Shown here piece by piece: positions 49,301 through 61,165 of a stretch of DNA of 64,000 bases. Within the stretch, counting starts at the first letter, position 1; every line of letters begins with the position of its first letter. The notes beneath the pieces are model-generated. The model made no database searches. It was not told where the DNA came from and saw nothing but the letters and a program-made list of their open reading frames with translations. This DNA comes from Volvox africanus. Its lineage: Eukaryota; Chlorophyta; Chlorophyceae; Chlamydomonadales; Volvocaceae. Both the position numbers and the translations under genes were made by a program. The DNA is taken from contig BSDZ01000103.1 in NCBI GenBank assembly GCA_030268105.1, positions 1,616,501 through 1,680,500 of the forward strand. Direction: 5' to 3'.

Positions 49301-52300
49301 TGCGCCCGTAATCCCTGGTAAATCACGGTAATTTTACAATGTGACCACCATGCCCACTACCAAACCCCCATCACCGTCGGTCCCCAACCCCATCAGAGTG
49401 TTTGGGTGACGTACCGTGCCGCCCCCTCCCTGTGTATCCCCATCCTCCCCATCATCGCCGTCGCCGTCACCCATGAGGCCGCCTTGCGCGCCTGCTTCCA
49501 GCTCGAAGGAGCTCGATGCAGGCACAGAAAGGCCGTACTGGAAACCCGCCGCGGCCAGCGCCGCCGCCGCGGCCTGTTGGTGACTCCCCAGCATGGCTAC
49601 AGTCGTGCTATCGGCACCCGGCAGTTGTAAAGTTCCAGGAAGGGGCCCCGAATGAGGTCCCGCGGGAGCCGGGGGTGTGGTGGCTTCCCGCCCCGCAGCG
49701 GCAGCGTCCAAGATGCCTGGGTTGGGGCGTCAAAAAAAATCAAGTCACATCCCATCATCGGACTGGTAAAAGAACGGAACTAGGTCTTTGTTTCGCTACA
49801 GGTTTTAGTTCATTATGATATTATGGTTTCCAAAATCATTATGAGTATTAAAATCAAATCTTTACTACACCATGCATACCTTTCTTCCTAATCCTTTAAT
49901 TGTTGATTCTACCATGCAGTGGCAATCTTGTGGCTGACTGATCAACTCGCGGGTTATTTTAATGGACTAGGTGAACTTCATGTTATTGCTGCTATTGTTA
50001 TGTGTCCATCCCCTGCTGGGATGTTGTCTACGCCTGTCCGCAGTCGGCCCTTCTTCCGACGCGGCTGCCTCTTCTTTGTTGCCTCTTCTGCTGCTTCGCG
50101 AAAAACCCCTCGCAGCTTTGTTGTTCCATTCTGTCAATTTCTGGGTTTTGACCCTCGGTGCCATATTGGTCTGCCCTCTCAACCTCCCCACCCCTTCCTT
50201 TCGCCCACTTTCCACCCGCGTTTCCTGATATTGCTTCTGGGCTCGATTGCATCGATTTCAAATATAACAGGCCCCGCTGGCCTCACCCGTAAAAGCTGTA
50301 AAAAAAGGCCCTATGGATCCGGTCCCGCTGGCCTCACCCGTAATCCTTGCCCGGATGATGTCCCTGGGCGCCATCTCTTCGTTGGCGCTCAGGTACAGGC
50401 GGCACAACTGGTGGATATCTTGCTCGTCATCAGCCACCTGAGCCGCCTGCGCCCTGTGGGGATGGGGAGCGGGTAGAGCACCGGGGAACCGTCAGGGGAA
50501 ACGGGAATGTGTGTATGTGCGCGCGTGGGTTTGCATGTGTGTGCGGTTGCGTGTTGCAGCGGTGAGGGGGAAGTCGATTGAACGAGGCATAATACCGCTG
50601 TAGACCCTTCTGTAAAACAACAGGGTGAGGGGGAGCATCGATCATACGTGCTTCACAGTGATGAGCTGCTGAGGAGCTGTCAATTGCCTTTTGGTTCTTT
50701 CGACCACCAAGAACACCCCTCTGCCCGCCGGGCCGCCGCCCTACTGCGCATCCGGAACAAAAACTACACCATCAGAAGGTGCCTTCGCAGCCTACCTGAA
50801 GTAGTCGAAAGCCACCACCAGGGATGAATCGCTGACTATCGGCACCAGCTCGTTCTGGTAACGGTACTTGAACACCCACGACACGTTGCTCTCGATCTGG
50901 GTGTGTGAAGCGGGGAGAGAGAGGTAGGCACCAGAACTAGAGAGGGTTGAGGAAAAAGATTGAGATCGAGAGGAAGGAAACGAGGTAGGTGGGGCGTGAG
51001 ATGAAGAGCCACACCACGATAATGGTAGGCGGTCGGGTGCTTGGCAATACTGCGCAGCGGATTGCGTGACACAGAACGTCTTCTTACAACTCGCATGTTA
51101 CAACTTGCAGTCGTGTTACAACATGCGGGGACATGCCTTCCAATCTTCCGGCCCCGCCGGTGTGTCCGGCTCAAACAAGGTATCCTTCCTGACTCCGTAA
51201 CATTTGGAAGTGGACGCATTTGGCCCAACTTGCGTCCCCAGTCCGGATACAACGTCATCGTGGCACAGCTTCCGACGCCACCCTACCCGTCATCCCACCT
51301 GCAGGAAGGACCGCAGAGCGGCCGCCAGCTCCGAGAGTGTGCGAGGCTGAGCCTCCGGAGGGGGCAGCGTCCACAAACCCAAATTCTCCTCGACCTTTAC
51401 AAAACGGGCGGGTGGTGGTCGTTGTCAGGGGAAACACCAACAGCAACAGAATGCAAGGAACCAACAGCCATAGCCGGAACGTATACCGAGGAGGGGGCGG
51501 GGAAGGGTGATGGGAAGGGGAATAGACAAAACCTGGTGTACTGCTGGAAGGGAAGGACGTGAAGACGAAACGTCCACGACATGAAGGTACAAATATTGGA
51601 TGCATTAATCGTACGGATTTGTGTGTGATTAGAGGAGAACCATTTCATAAAATAGCATATGGGCGGCAGCCGAAGTTGCGCAGTGCATAAGATGATCTGG
51701 GTCAACGAACGCAGAGCTCTGCGTGAAGAGCATGAAAACATCCGAAGGCTCTCGAGCCCACCAAGTATCACAGCTTACATCATCAATTCCATACACCATT
51801 CCAAGTCCAGTTTTCTGGTTCTAGAATTGAGGGTTCAGGGAACGGAAATGGGAAAGGAAGGGAAAACACGAAGCCGGCGCGGACCATCTATGTACGGAAA
51901 CAAACGCACACCAACAAAGAACATCCAAATTCAAAAAATAGCTCCCCAGCGCCTTGACTCTTTTCAAGTCCCCCCATCCACCAACAGATCTCATCTAATC
52001 TCCCTCCCCTCTACTTTCGCAGATACCTGTGTGAGCCTGCGCTTGCCCCCTTGCTGATCATGATCGCCGTACATATCGTTGGTGCGGATGAGCAGAACAC
52101 GAGTGAGGCGAGGGCCGCCTGGGAAAATGGGCACGACAGCGGTGTAGTCGGGCAGAATGGCGAACAATAATGCGAGTACGGCAACCCCTTCTCCTTGCTG
52201 CCAATCTATGGCCCGAATGGATTGCATACAAACACGCGCATACACCCTATCGCACACATTCTAACGCAGCCCCTAACACGCACACAAGCATATACTGCAG

Positions 52301-52474
52301 TGGAACTGTATGCTTATACTCACCTGGCAGAGGATCGCCGGTGACGCGTGCCTGGGTACTAGGCGCGAAGGTGCTGAAAGTGAAGCCGTCCGGGTCCGTG
52401 GGGTAGACCACACCATCCAGTGCGACATTGGCCAAACGAAAGTAGTCGCGGATTGTGGGCATGTGGAGTTTGCC
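43393..52474 (-). CDS. PB1-domain protein with a C2H2-like zinc finger, at least 13 exons, ends unresolved
   Basis: Minus-strand exons joined in phase: 52474-52324, 52118-52027, 51394-51299, 50896-50796, 50453-50338, 49716-49415, 49068-48950, 48655-48562, 48290-48118, 47802-47580, 46897-46760, 46518-46399, 43569-43393 (about 634 residues). Residues about 55-150 read as a PB1 fold: RLTRVLLIRTND, LGLWTLPPPE, LSELAAALRSFLQ, WVFKYRYQNELVPIVSDSSL, VVAFDYF. PB1 domains pair with other PB1 domains through acidic (OPCA) and basic faces; the OPCA acids are partly missing here. A later single finger reads CLLCNHACTAYSAYHTDC then VRKHFLRHH (about 366-392). Between and after are Ala, Gly and Gln-rich parts and a helix (FKNEAQHQKKMADMSRKIAE). 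I recognise no named family. The start may be the Met at 52462 or an upstream exon; a 2.8-kb gap before the last exon may hide more exons. Confidence 0.7.
43570..46398. other. Long intron or hidden-exon region of the PB1 gene
   Basis: This lies between the PB1-gene exons ending at 46399 and starting at 43569. If it is a single intron it is far longer than the others in this window. It contains CAGA-rich repeats (about 45205-45275) and a short GATA run (about 45956-45972). A plus-strand open frame at 44064-44501 has no recognisable content. No exon could be supported. Confidence 0.4.
50270..50342 (-). repeat. Duplicated 5' splice-site segment with a possible 9-nt microexon
   Basis: A segment of about 22 bp around the donor of the PB1-gene exon ending at 50338 occurs twice, 51 bp apart (50321-50342 and 50270-50291). 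Between the copies is TTTTTTTACAG, an excellent acceptor ending at 50296, followed by 9 nt (50295-50287) and the second copy's GTGAGG donor. Using it would insert three codons without changing the frame. Confidence 0.5.
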
Positions 52475-54180
52475 CTGATAGAGAGTTTGGTAGGGAGGAT
52501 GGAGGGGGCCTGTTCAGAGGCGCTGGGTGGGGGTGAGGTCAAAGAAAGGAGTCCTGGTGATGCTGCTGTTGAAAGACACATTAAGTAACTGAAATGGATC
52601 GGGGGGAGGACGAAATACGAATACAACTGGGTTTGGGTGAAGCCGAATAGACGAGGCATAACACCGCCGTAGCCGCTGCTGTTAAGCATGGCTAGCCTCT
52701 GGGGTTGGGGGAGGGAAGGTGCATAAGGCAAGACTTAACGGCTCGAATACAAGTTCGGTATTGAGCTGTACGGAAAGGAGCGTCGATGAAAAGAAAGTAA
52801 TAGGAGGCGGTGGGTTACGATGCTCCTCGGGGGCGGGGTTCGAAGGTCCCGGATTCCAGATCAACCGCTTCTGCAGCTGGTTTGCTGAGGCGAAGAGGCT
52901 CATTGATGTTTGCCATTCGCTCAATCTGGAAGCGTATAAATATCTCTTGCATGGCCCCGGGCCGGCTGCCGGGCTCCTGATAGAAAACTCCTTAATCCAT
53001 TTTTCTCGTCAAACGGTCTGTCAATTGCGAGTTCGGACGAGATCATGCAAATGGATGTAAATTCGTTGTTAATCCCATGCGAAATGCGCGGGCTGAGCCG
53101 AACTGTAACGCGCTTTAGACTTGGGTCAGCCAGCCGGGTCAAGGCCCTGTTCCCAGAAATGGTGGATACAGCGCACCTCAATCAACTGAAAATATGCCCG
53201 CGGCGGCGGTCCTCCATCGGGACCATGCTCTCCATGTTGAATGAGGACTGTCCCCATCGGACCTGGTCAGCCCCGCTGGGGGGGCTTCCAGGAGATGTAT
53301 CAAGGCAACCTCAACCTGCATTGCGCCGATGTTTGGGACGAGTGAGCAGGCTGTCTTTTCTCGACCACTGTTGCGACAGTAAGACGCTCTTGCAGTCATC
53401 TTGCACGTTCAGTAACCTGGGACCGCCTATCAAGAACCATCCATCAAAATTTGATGAGCACGCTTTAAATGCCCACCAAATGTGCGGATTGGAACGCGGA
53501 ACCAGACTTGGAAAAGTTCCAAGACGTTCCACAGTTCCAAGGCGTTCCACGCGTGCCGTGCACTTCCGATCCAAAACTTCGAAGTTTCTTACGTAGCCTA
53601 AAATAAAATTAGCCCGATCCGGAAAGAAATTGCGCAGGCATTCCAGTCACCGTAAAACGATAGTGTAAAAGTCGAGCCTGACTTTAAGAGCCCCTTCTCG
53701 TATGCTGCAGCAACTAGTAACCGAAAATGAGCATGTAATGAAAGTAATGAAGAGGCATTAGAAACGGTTGCAAGGACCAACCTCGTGATTACTTCATGGT
53801 GCCCATGCCGGGGTACAACATGTACTTAACAAATAGTACACAAAGATAAAAGATGCTTTGGAGTTCACAGAGATAAACTTTTGTAACTACACTCTGCGTA
53901 TTACCTAACCTTGGCCCTCGGAACTGGGTCGACCAACTTTCAGGCCGGACGATCAGGAGTTGCGTCTCGTTCTTATCAAGGCTTCTTAATAGCAAGGCGT
54001 ACAAGGACACTTTCAAAAGTCTAAGGCGCTTTACCTACCTGCTCTCCTTGCACATTATAGATAAAGATAGAGATTCAATTGTGACAATTGAGGGGTTCAT
54101 CATTATAAATTTTTATTCCTCGTCGCAAAATGAAATGTTGAGGCAGCGCGCAAGGGGGCTAACATGAGCTACGGCGCGTC
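52475..54180. other. Divergent spacer between the PB1 gene and the R3HCC1L-like gene
   Basis: The two genes are transcribed away from each other, so both promoters should lie here. A minus-strand frame near 52688-52620 (MLNSSGYGGVMPRLFGF) after a CCCCAG acceptor-like site might be a 5' exon of the PB1 gene, but I found no donor that fits. A plus-strand frame at 53045-53596 has no recognised domain. AT-rich DNA precedes the right-hand gene. Confidence 0.4.
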
Positions 54181-54184
54181 ATGA
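54164..54184 (+). promoter_or_regulatory. Short uORF overlapping the start codon of the R3HCC1L-like gene
   Basis: An ATG at 54164 opens a six-codon frame (MSYGAS) whose TGA stop at 54182-54184 overlaps the main ATG at 54181-54183 as ATGA. If the upstream ATG lies in the mature leader it would limit or modulate initiation at the main start. The transcript start is unknown. Confidence 0.5.
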
Positions 54185-57100
54185 CCAGCCTGGCGGAGAC
54201 AGACCCAGCGTATGCAGCCACGCTTTGCGATCTGGCAGTCATGAAGCTTAACCAGGTGGGCAACTGTTTCCAATTGTATAGGCTAAGCTTGGCAGGTCCC
54301 AAGTGGGAGGTTCAGATGGCACCCCACCGTTAGGGTATCAACTTGCGTGCCCTGGGAAGCAATTGCGAACCAACTTAAGACAAATTTGCTTAAAATTATG
54401 CCTTTTGCGGAATCAGAACCCCTGGCGGAGGAGGGTGAGGGAGGGGAGGGGATGCGAACCCAGCGAACTGTATTCATGACATGGCGTTCTCAGCAGAATC
54501 AATAAAGCAATAAAGCATCAGGGTTTAGTAATGTTGAACTAACTTAGAGCAGCAACAATTCTCTTTACGACATGTCCGCGGACCGCCTTACGGGGTCCCT
54601 ATTTGATTCTGCGAAGGGTGAGGTGATGGAGGCGCAACGCATATTTGAGCAGTTAGTCGTGCTGCGTTCAGAACAGCTGGAGCAGGCATCGTCCTCGGTG
54701 GTCCCGAACGTCGAAGAGCAAAGAAGCAACAACCGATCAGATCGCAGCCATGCTGCAGCCTCGCCACTGCCACCACCGCCCCAGCCTGGCCCCAGGACGC
54801 GCTCCGAAACCCGGAGCAACATTTCTGTATCAGTGGCGACCAATTCCAGCCCACCTTCCTTATCGGGGAATGGTAACACCAACACCAAGTCTTACAACAG
54901 TACCAACACCAGCAGCAGCGGCAGTAGCAATCCGCGTGCACAACAGGACCCCTCAAGCTCCCGGCCGCGGGTTTGTAGCGGCAGCTCTGTATCTGCAATG
55001 GCCGTTGGCGCAGCGATGTTTGCACGTGCGCTGGGAAACCGTCCGGCTTCAGCTCGCCTGAAGATACGGACCTCAGGCCCCGAGCCGGGGACAGAAGCCC
55101 CCCCTGAGCTGCCAGTTTGCGATGCAACACCCGCAGCCACCGTTGCGAACCCCCACAAAGTAGTCACAGAAATCACTGCACGTGGGATCTCAGCCGGTCC
55201 CAGCTCCCGATCCAGCCCCCGGCCCGGTTCGCCCACAAGCGCTGCTGCCGTTACCGCGGCGCAGGAGCAAGAGAAAGGAGAGATTGTGGGACGGAGGGAA
55301 CCGGCAAGGCTAGCAGCTTGGAGGGTTCCAGCAGCTGGCACGGAGAGAGCGGGAATGAGAGAATTCCGCGGCAGCAGCGACGGAAAGTCCGCCGCTACGG
55401 CGTCACGGGCCGCTGCTGTGGCGGCGGTAGCCTCTTCATTTGGCGGCATGGAAAGCCCGCGGCGACGGATGTCGTCCGGGACTGGTGAGGTGGGGCCATT
55501 GGTATTGTCGGCAGCGGAGGGGTTGGGTGCGGCGGGGTATGCAACAGCGTTGGCGACGGAGCAGAAGGTGGCGGTGACGGCGGCGGTGGGGACGCCCGAT
55601 GGCGCTGCTTGGGAGAGCAGCGGCGGCGGCAATACGGAAGATAGCTATCTCCCCGCTGCTGCTGCGGCGGTGGCAGTGATGACGGCGAAGCCTATGGGCT
55701 GGGGGCCAGGGTGTGGAGGCGCTGCAGGTGCCAAACCGGAGGGCCGGTCAGGAGGAGGTTGTGGTGCTGGTGGCGGCAGTAGCAGCGGCGGTGGCGGCTG
55801 CAGCAGCCGTGTTGTTGTGAAGGATTACTATCTTGAGTCCCAAGGGCAAAATGGCGATGAGGCGGATCCGGAGGCGACAGCGGCGGACGCGGCTTTGCGA
55901 GGTATGAAGTCAATGATGAGCGATCGATCAGGCCAGAAAGACAGCTGGTTGCTGGGGAGGGATGCAGAGAAAGGTAAAACACGCACGCGAATTTTCGTGA
56001 CTACCTTCAAAATTAAATAAAAGAAAACGGGGTGCAAAGTGATCATATCGATGTATCCATTTATATGTATGTATGATGAATGTACATATACAACATCTCA
56101 TATAAATATATATCATGCTTTTATATAGTCATTTGGCTACCGCTTTCAATGCTGTTAATTCCCTGAAATGTACGGTGGTCTTGCGGGTTCTGGGGCCTGC
56201 TGCCCCAGTTCCCCGCGCTTCCACGGTCTTGATGTACAGGGGCCAAAGGTAAATTGTTGCAGAGAAAAGCAAATAGATAGAAGGAGGGAGTAACTGTAAT
56301 GTCGTTGTTAATGTTAATTTCCGTCCAGGCAGTTCCCTGATTTTCATGTGTATTGTTATACTTATAAATTGGAAAGGTGTATCCAGAGAAGTGTTATTTA
56401 CATACATACATGCATTGTCCTGAAAAAGCATTAGCGTGGGCATTGAGCATAATGCAATACATAATTCAAATGCATGCTTTTAATCTTGCAACGAAGTTGT
56501 GATAGTTCTGGCATCCAGCCCCCTGATAACAGAAGGTGCAATAGTTCATGATGCCACGGTATATGCTATTTCAACTGCTTCAGCTGGAAATAGAAGGAAA
56601 ATATTAACACGGCATAAAGTGATTGGTGCTGTGAGGTGGCCAGCCATCATATGCCATTCACCTTTTACAAATAGATGTAGTCAAATGGATAGTTAAGCCT
56701 CTGCCATTTAACTACCGTTGCCGTGGGTTAAATCTCTAAACCCATAACCAACCATGCTAAGGTGCGATGGACACCACCTGAACGCGGTGCTTTATTAGAT
56801 TGCACCATAACTCCAGTAGAGCTGCTACCACTATACTACACACGTCCTTCTTATGCACCACCCCCAATACTATTTGGTGATGACGTTCCATGACGTTCCC
56901 CATCCCCATCCCCATCTCCATCCTCGCCCCGCTCGGTCCTTGCTTGGGAAGGGTTTTTGCACGAGGAAGCCCCACTCCTGCGTTTATTCTTCAAGTTATT
57001 TTTTATCATAATGGCAGCTTTATGCCCAGCCCTGCGGTCGATAACTACTGCATTGATACTGGGATAAAGCTTTTGGAATAAACGTTTTTGAATCTCCCCG

Positions 57101-60100
57101 AAGCAGTGCTGATCTATGTGATAGCGTTGCCAATGAGTGTGATGGCCTTCGATTTTGATTAGGCGTCTTGTCTTCAGCGATCTGCAAATGATAAGAAAGA
57201 TAGGTGAATTAATATGAGTATGCTTAAACGTCAGCCAGGAGCAAACATACACATTCTTGAGCGTGAAAAATGAAATATCGAAATAAAATTATAGGACCAC
57301 GATGCATTGTAATATTATGAAATAGCTAGCAGTTCCATAAGCTATTCGTACCGCAGGGTCACAGCATGATAAAGAAAAAGTGATAGTCAAGGTCGCCATA
57401 CGTCTAACGTTAACAAAGAAATATTCTAACTTTATTGTAATTGTTAAGAGCACTTAATAAGAAATTGATGTGTTGAAGTCAGCAGAGCGCCCGGCCCCTC
57501 GTGGGCCGTATTACTTGCTCTGACATTCTTTCGTATATGAGTGTTGCTCACATTCCAACATGATGTCTTCTTGAAAATGCGATGTTGAGATTCGTAGATC
57601 TCCTTGGCTTAACATTTGAAAGTACTGAATGGAATAAAAATTGCCGCATTTATCTGGAAGCACAGCGTCACTGCGCAATAGCGTTGCTGCGATTAAGGGG
57701 TATTGCGCGGTAAGTGGAACCGCGCAATAGTGATACCGCGCGATAAGCGGCACCCTAAGTCACGCATGGTTAAGAGTACGATTTAAAAGCATGATTTTTG
57801 TGCGGTACCGCGAAAGCGATAGCGCGTGATAAGCAGTATCGCTAACCCTAAATGGAGCATAACAAGAAAAAATATAGAGCGTGAATCCTGCAGGGCTGGC
57901 CAGTGCCACGCTAGAAACATAGCATCTACGTGAAATAAACACCGAAATGACCTAGATAAAGAGCTTAGAAAATACTTTAAAGAGCTTTGAACTTGACAAA
58001 AACAAATCAGTGCATTTTCCTTGCGATGGCATGAATTCCCGGGGGCCTTACATGATAGCATTCCTTACAGGGACGAAATGCATGACACGGCTTTGAAAAT
58101 TACCAGGGGCCTTACATGGCTAGCTATCCTTACAGTAGAGAAAAATGTACGGCTGAAAGATTTAAAAATGTACGGCGAAAACTTAAATAACGAAAAGCAA
58201 GTAAATGATATGAAATAAGTAAAAGATATGAAATATATTAAATACGTTTTTAACATATGCGATTACTAAGCTAGCCAGGTAAAGCGGTAGCAATCATTTA
58301 TCATTTTTACTATCGATTTACTTTATTTTGAGTTATACATAAAATCCATCTGGAGTTTCAGGTAGATGGGTAGGGTGCTTATGCATGTCAAAGAATTTTT
58401 TTATCGCTTAATTTTAAATTCACATCTTCATTACGTCATATGACATGACTATCCATCCCCACTATCGATCCCCCCACATCTCCGCATAGCGTCTCTCGGC
58501 GAGTGCCGGCACGTTTTGGAGGTGTACGGATTGACAACCGAGGTCCGTACATCACACCTCCAGGACTTTGTGTTGGAGTTCGCATCGCAGGTAAAGCCCT
58601 AAAACTCACATCAGAGGACTCCTGTTCATGGTTTCTTTGCGATATCTTATTATGTTTTTATAAATGTAGGGTAAGGGTTTTATAAAAGCTCAGGGTTTTT
58701 ATAACATTTTAAGAACAGCACGCATCAGCAGCGTTTTTTATGAAAACGTCGGCGTCAAAATGTCATCGTAAACGCGTGGGGTCTTAGTCAAGCATCGTGC
58801 TCGATTGCACTTAGAAGCTCCTTACTTTCCACCCCTACACAAGGCTGAAGTATGTATCGACATTCGTGCCGTACCGCGTTGCATGGGCATTGTACTACGT
58901 GAAGGATGGGCGGCCGCTGCCTGTGATAAAGTGGGTGGATGACCACCACGCTCTTCTCGTTTGCCCTGATGGAGCGACAGGTGCGGTCAGGACGGGAGCA
59001 CAGGCAATTCGGCTTATTTCATTCTTAGCTTTTACGGTGTTACTGCTGCTCTGCTTCTACTACTGTCGCGTTGCTACTGCTACTACGCGAATTTGAAGTG
59101 AAAACCGAAATGCTCCGCTTTCCATCCCCTATGCACCTCACTTTCCGTCTTTGACCCCTCACTTCCCATGCACTGTTCACGTCCCAGCTCGTTTCCACTT
59201 TTCCTATTTTGCACGACTCCAGCTGCCGTCATCCAGCCTTCACGGTGGTTAGTCCTCAGCATGTTTTCTTCACTACCAGCTCCAGCACCAGCTGGTTCAT
59301 TTATTCGCCCCTGTCCCTCCCCTTCCTCCCCGGACAGCCCTGTACCTGCTTCAGGTGGACCAGGACCTCTTCCAGCTGCGGCCCTTTGCAGAGGCGTCAC
59401 CCGCCTCCCGGGCAGTGGCTGCAACCGGTGAGCGCACCGAAGCGTGCAGTGGGTAGCCAGAATGCAACTTCTATCCTATTACAGGTCCCTTCGTTCCCAC
59501 CCACTTATATATGTACGATTTGAAAACCCAAAGCCCACATATACATGTATATATGTATATATGTATATACATTGAGCATATGGTTAAATGAATAAGAGAC
59601 AGGGCATAGTGCAATTTCGCCCTGCACACGCACGATCAACTCGTATGGCCGGTTGGGTGTTCATTCTTTTACGGTTTTAGGGTTTAACTAGGCAGGCTCA
59701 GTTACGAATGCGTGGCTACATTCCTGACCGGTAGTCAGTGTCTTTTCATTCTCTTCATACCATCTCGTATATGATGTGTCTTATTTGTTGTTATTATTAT
59801 CATTATCTCGAAGCGTGATTGTTTGTATTGTAATTCGTAATTCTAACCTCTTCTGCACCTTGATATTGTGCATGTACGACTACTATACACCGTCTTTCTC
59901 GTTCGCTCTATCCTGCTCTTGCTATATCTTGCCCCTCCCCGCCCGCAGACCTTCTTCCCCCTCGCGACCGTCCCAAGACTACTGCTGCAGTGGCGAAGAG
60001 GCTGCTGAGTCACGCGTTAGGAATGAGTCAGCTGCGGGACCGGTCTGCGGAGAAGGACCTGGCGGAGCAGCGGAAGGCGAGAGGCAGTAGGGGCGGGCAA

Positions 60101-60918
60101 GGCAGGGAGACGACGGAGGCGCATGTCTTTATGTGTATACACGAATGCATGTACGGCAATAGTACTGTGATTGGAATTCTAAATTGAAGTAATAAGGAAT
60201 ATAGAGCCTGCCGCTAGAGACCCCTCTAATCGATGTTATGAATGATATCGGGGATCACTTTTTTAAAAATATCAAGGTATATAACTAGAATTTATAGAAC
60301 AATAATGGGACGAAATCAGGGATTTATAGATATGCATTTGTATATGTAAATGTATATGGAGTAGCTATCTCACATGCCAGACAGGATACCATAAGTATAC
60401 GGTCAAGAGTGAGACAGTGCTGCTGGACGAGAGGCACGAAGGTCCCTATGAAAGACGAGCAAGCGAGTTTAGTAGCAGAGGGCCATGCCTTATATACATG
60501 GAAATATATATATGATATAAATAAAATGGAGCCTTGTATTACTATGCCTTATATATATAACGCATAAAGGCATAAAGCACGATCCCTTACTTGCTCATCA
60601 TGATTAATTATTTGTTGGGCTCCATTTTGCTGCCTCGTAAAGCGTCCTCACGTTTATTGCATTTTATTTAACTTCTATAAATTTAAAAAGAATGCTTGAT
60701 TTGAAATTGTATGGAATCATGCAAGCACTTGGATTATTTAGTTCCTAGGACTGCATTTCATTACTGATGAGTGATATTTCTGCAAGAGGTTTTCTACCGA
60801 ATTAAACCATTAGCACGATATGGACCACGCTGCATTCATCCCCGCACGCACGCAGGCTGCTCGTGAGGCCCGTCTGGAGCGGGAACGAAAGCTGGCGGCC
60901 GCGTGGGACGACGACTGA
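54181..60918 (+). CDS. R3HCC1L-like protein (GIDRP88 family), 7 exons, complete
   Basis: Exons: 54181-54255, 54548-55973, 58490-58590, 58905-58980, 59338-59427, 59949-60076, 60856-60918; phases agree, 652 residues. The C-terminal 150 residues match the conserved end of animal R3HCC1/R3HCC1L proteins: CRHVLEVYGLTTEVRTSHLQ, VIKWVDDHHALLVC, LFQLRPFAEASPASRAVAA, PPRDRPKTTAAVAKRLLSHA, then a charged helix ending in WDDD. This unit looks like an RRM-type fold followed by a basic helix; its partners are unknown to me. The N-terminal 475-codon exon is mostly Ser, Ala, Gly and Asn, preceded by a plausible helix (VMEAQRIFEQLVVLRSEQLE). Exon 6 appears to use a GC donor at 60077. The 2.5-kb intron after 55973 joins the two parts in phase, but only family logic, not a transcript, ties the low-complexity exon to the conserved end. 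Confidence 0.8.
55805..56075 (+). repeat. Segment duplicated at 61917-62225, copy A (exon end plus intron start)
   Basis: This is the last about 170 nt of exon 2 of the R3HCC1L-like gene, its donor and about 100 nt of intron. A diverged copy occurs 6 kb downstream in the same orientation. The longest shared stretch is around GACAGCTGGTTGCTGGGGAG. Confidence 0.8.
57470..57561. repeat. Dispersed repeat, copy B (inverted relative to 6884-6967)
   Basis: Reverse complement of the block at 6884-6967 with scattered differences and a short extra GTGGGCC-type segment. It lies in the long intron of the R3HCC1L-like gene. Confidence 0.7.
57660..57850. repeat. Cluster of CGCGCAATA / GCGATAAGCGG-type repeats with a perfect hairpin
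   Basis: The strongest unit is a perfect 11-bp inverted repeat at 57701-57711 and 57719-57729 (TATTGCGCGGT, 7-nt loop). Related units (ACCGCGCGATAAGCGG, GTACCGCGAAAGCGATAGC, GCGTGATAAGCAGTATCGC) follow within 120 bp. Confidence 0.7.
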
Positions 60919-61132
60919 GGAAGGAATGAACGAAAGCAAGAGTCAGATAGATAGAGGCATTCTCCGTGGGTTGCCGCCATGCCAGCCAGCCAGCTAGTCG
61001 GCGGCATGTTGCACGCATACAACTCACGCATACGTCTAGGCGGTGGTTGTCGCATGTTGTTGCATGTTTGTCGTTGTTATCCCATCACGGATATTAACCA
61101 CGTACGACAACAAGCATGCAATAATGCTTGTG

Positions 61133-61133
61133 G

Positions 61134-61165
<32 letters not shown>
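61133..61165. repeat. (GAT)n microsatellite
   Basis: About eleven GAT trinucleotides, 215 nt after the R3HCC1L-like stop codon. Confidence 0.9.

Larger units (their letters stand above)
56076..58489. other. Rest of the long intron of the R3HCC1L-like gene
   Basis: This is AT-rich DNA holding an inverted dispersed repeat (57470-57561), a GCGATAA-type repeat and hairpin cluster (57660-57850) and a duplicated GGGGCCTTACATG segment (about 58040 and 58110). A minus-strand frame at 56851-57252 includes YHIDQHCFGEIQKRLFQKLY and could be part of a decayed mobile-element protein, but I recognise no family. Confidence 0.45.

Noticed and set aside
52273..52731. 152-codon minus frame running through the first PB1-gene exon in another phase
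   Set aside because: The alternative phase (TIRDYFRLANVALDGVVYPT) joins cleanly to the PB1 exons; this one ends without a usable donor.
52840..52865. GGGTTCGAAGGTCCC-like sequence resembling a tRNA T-arm
   Set aside because: No matching acceptor stem, D-arm or anticodon arm was found at the right distances.
56851..57252. 133-codon minus frame with a YHIDQHCFGEIQKRLF segment
   Set aside because: It might be a transposase fragment, but no catalytic motif or family could be recognised, so it is mentioned only as intron content.
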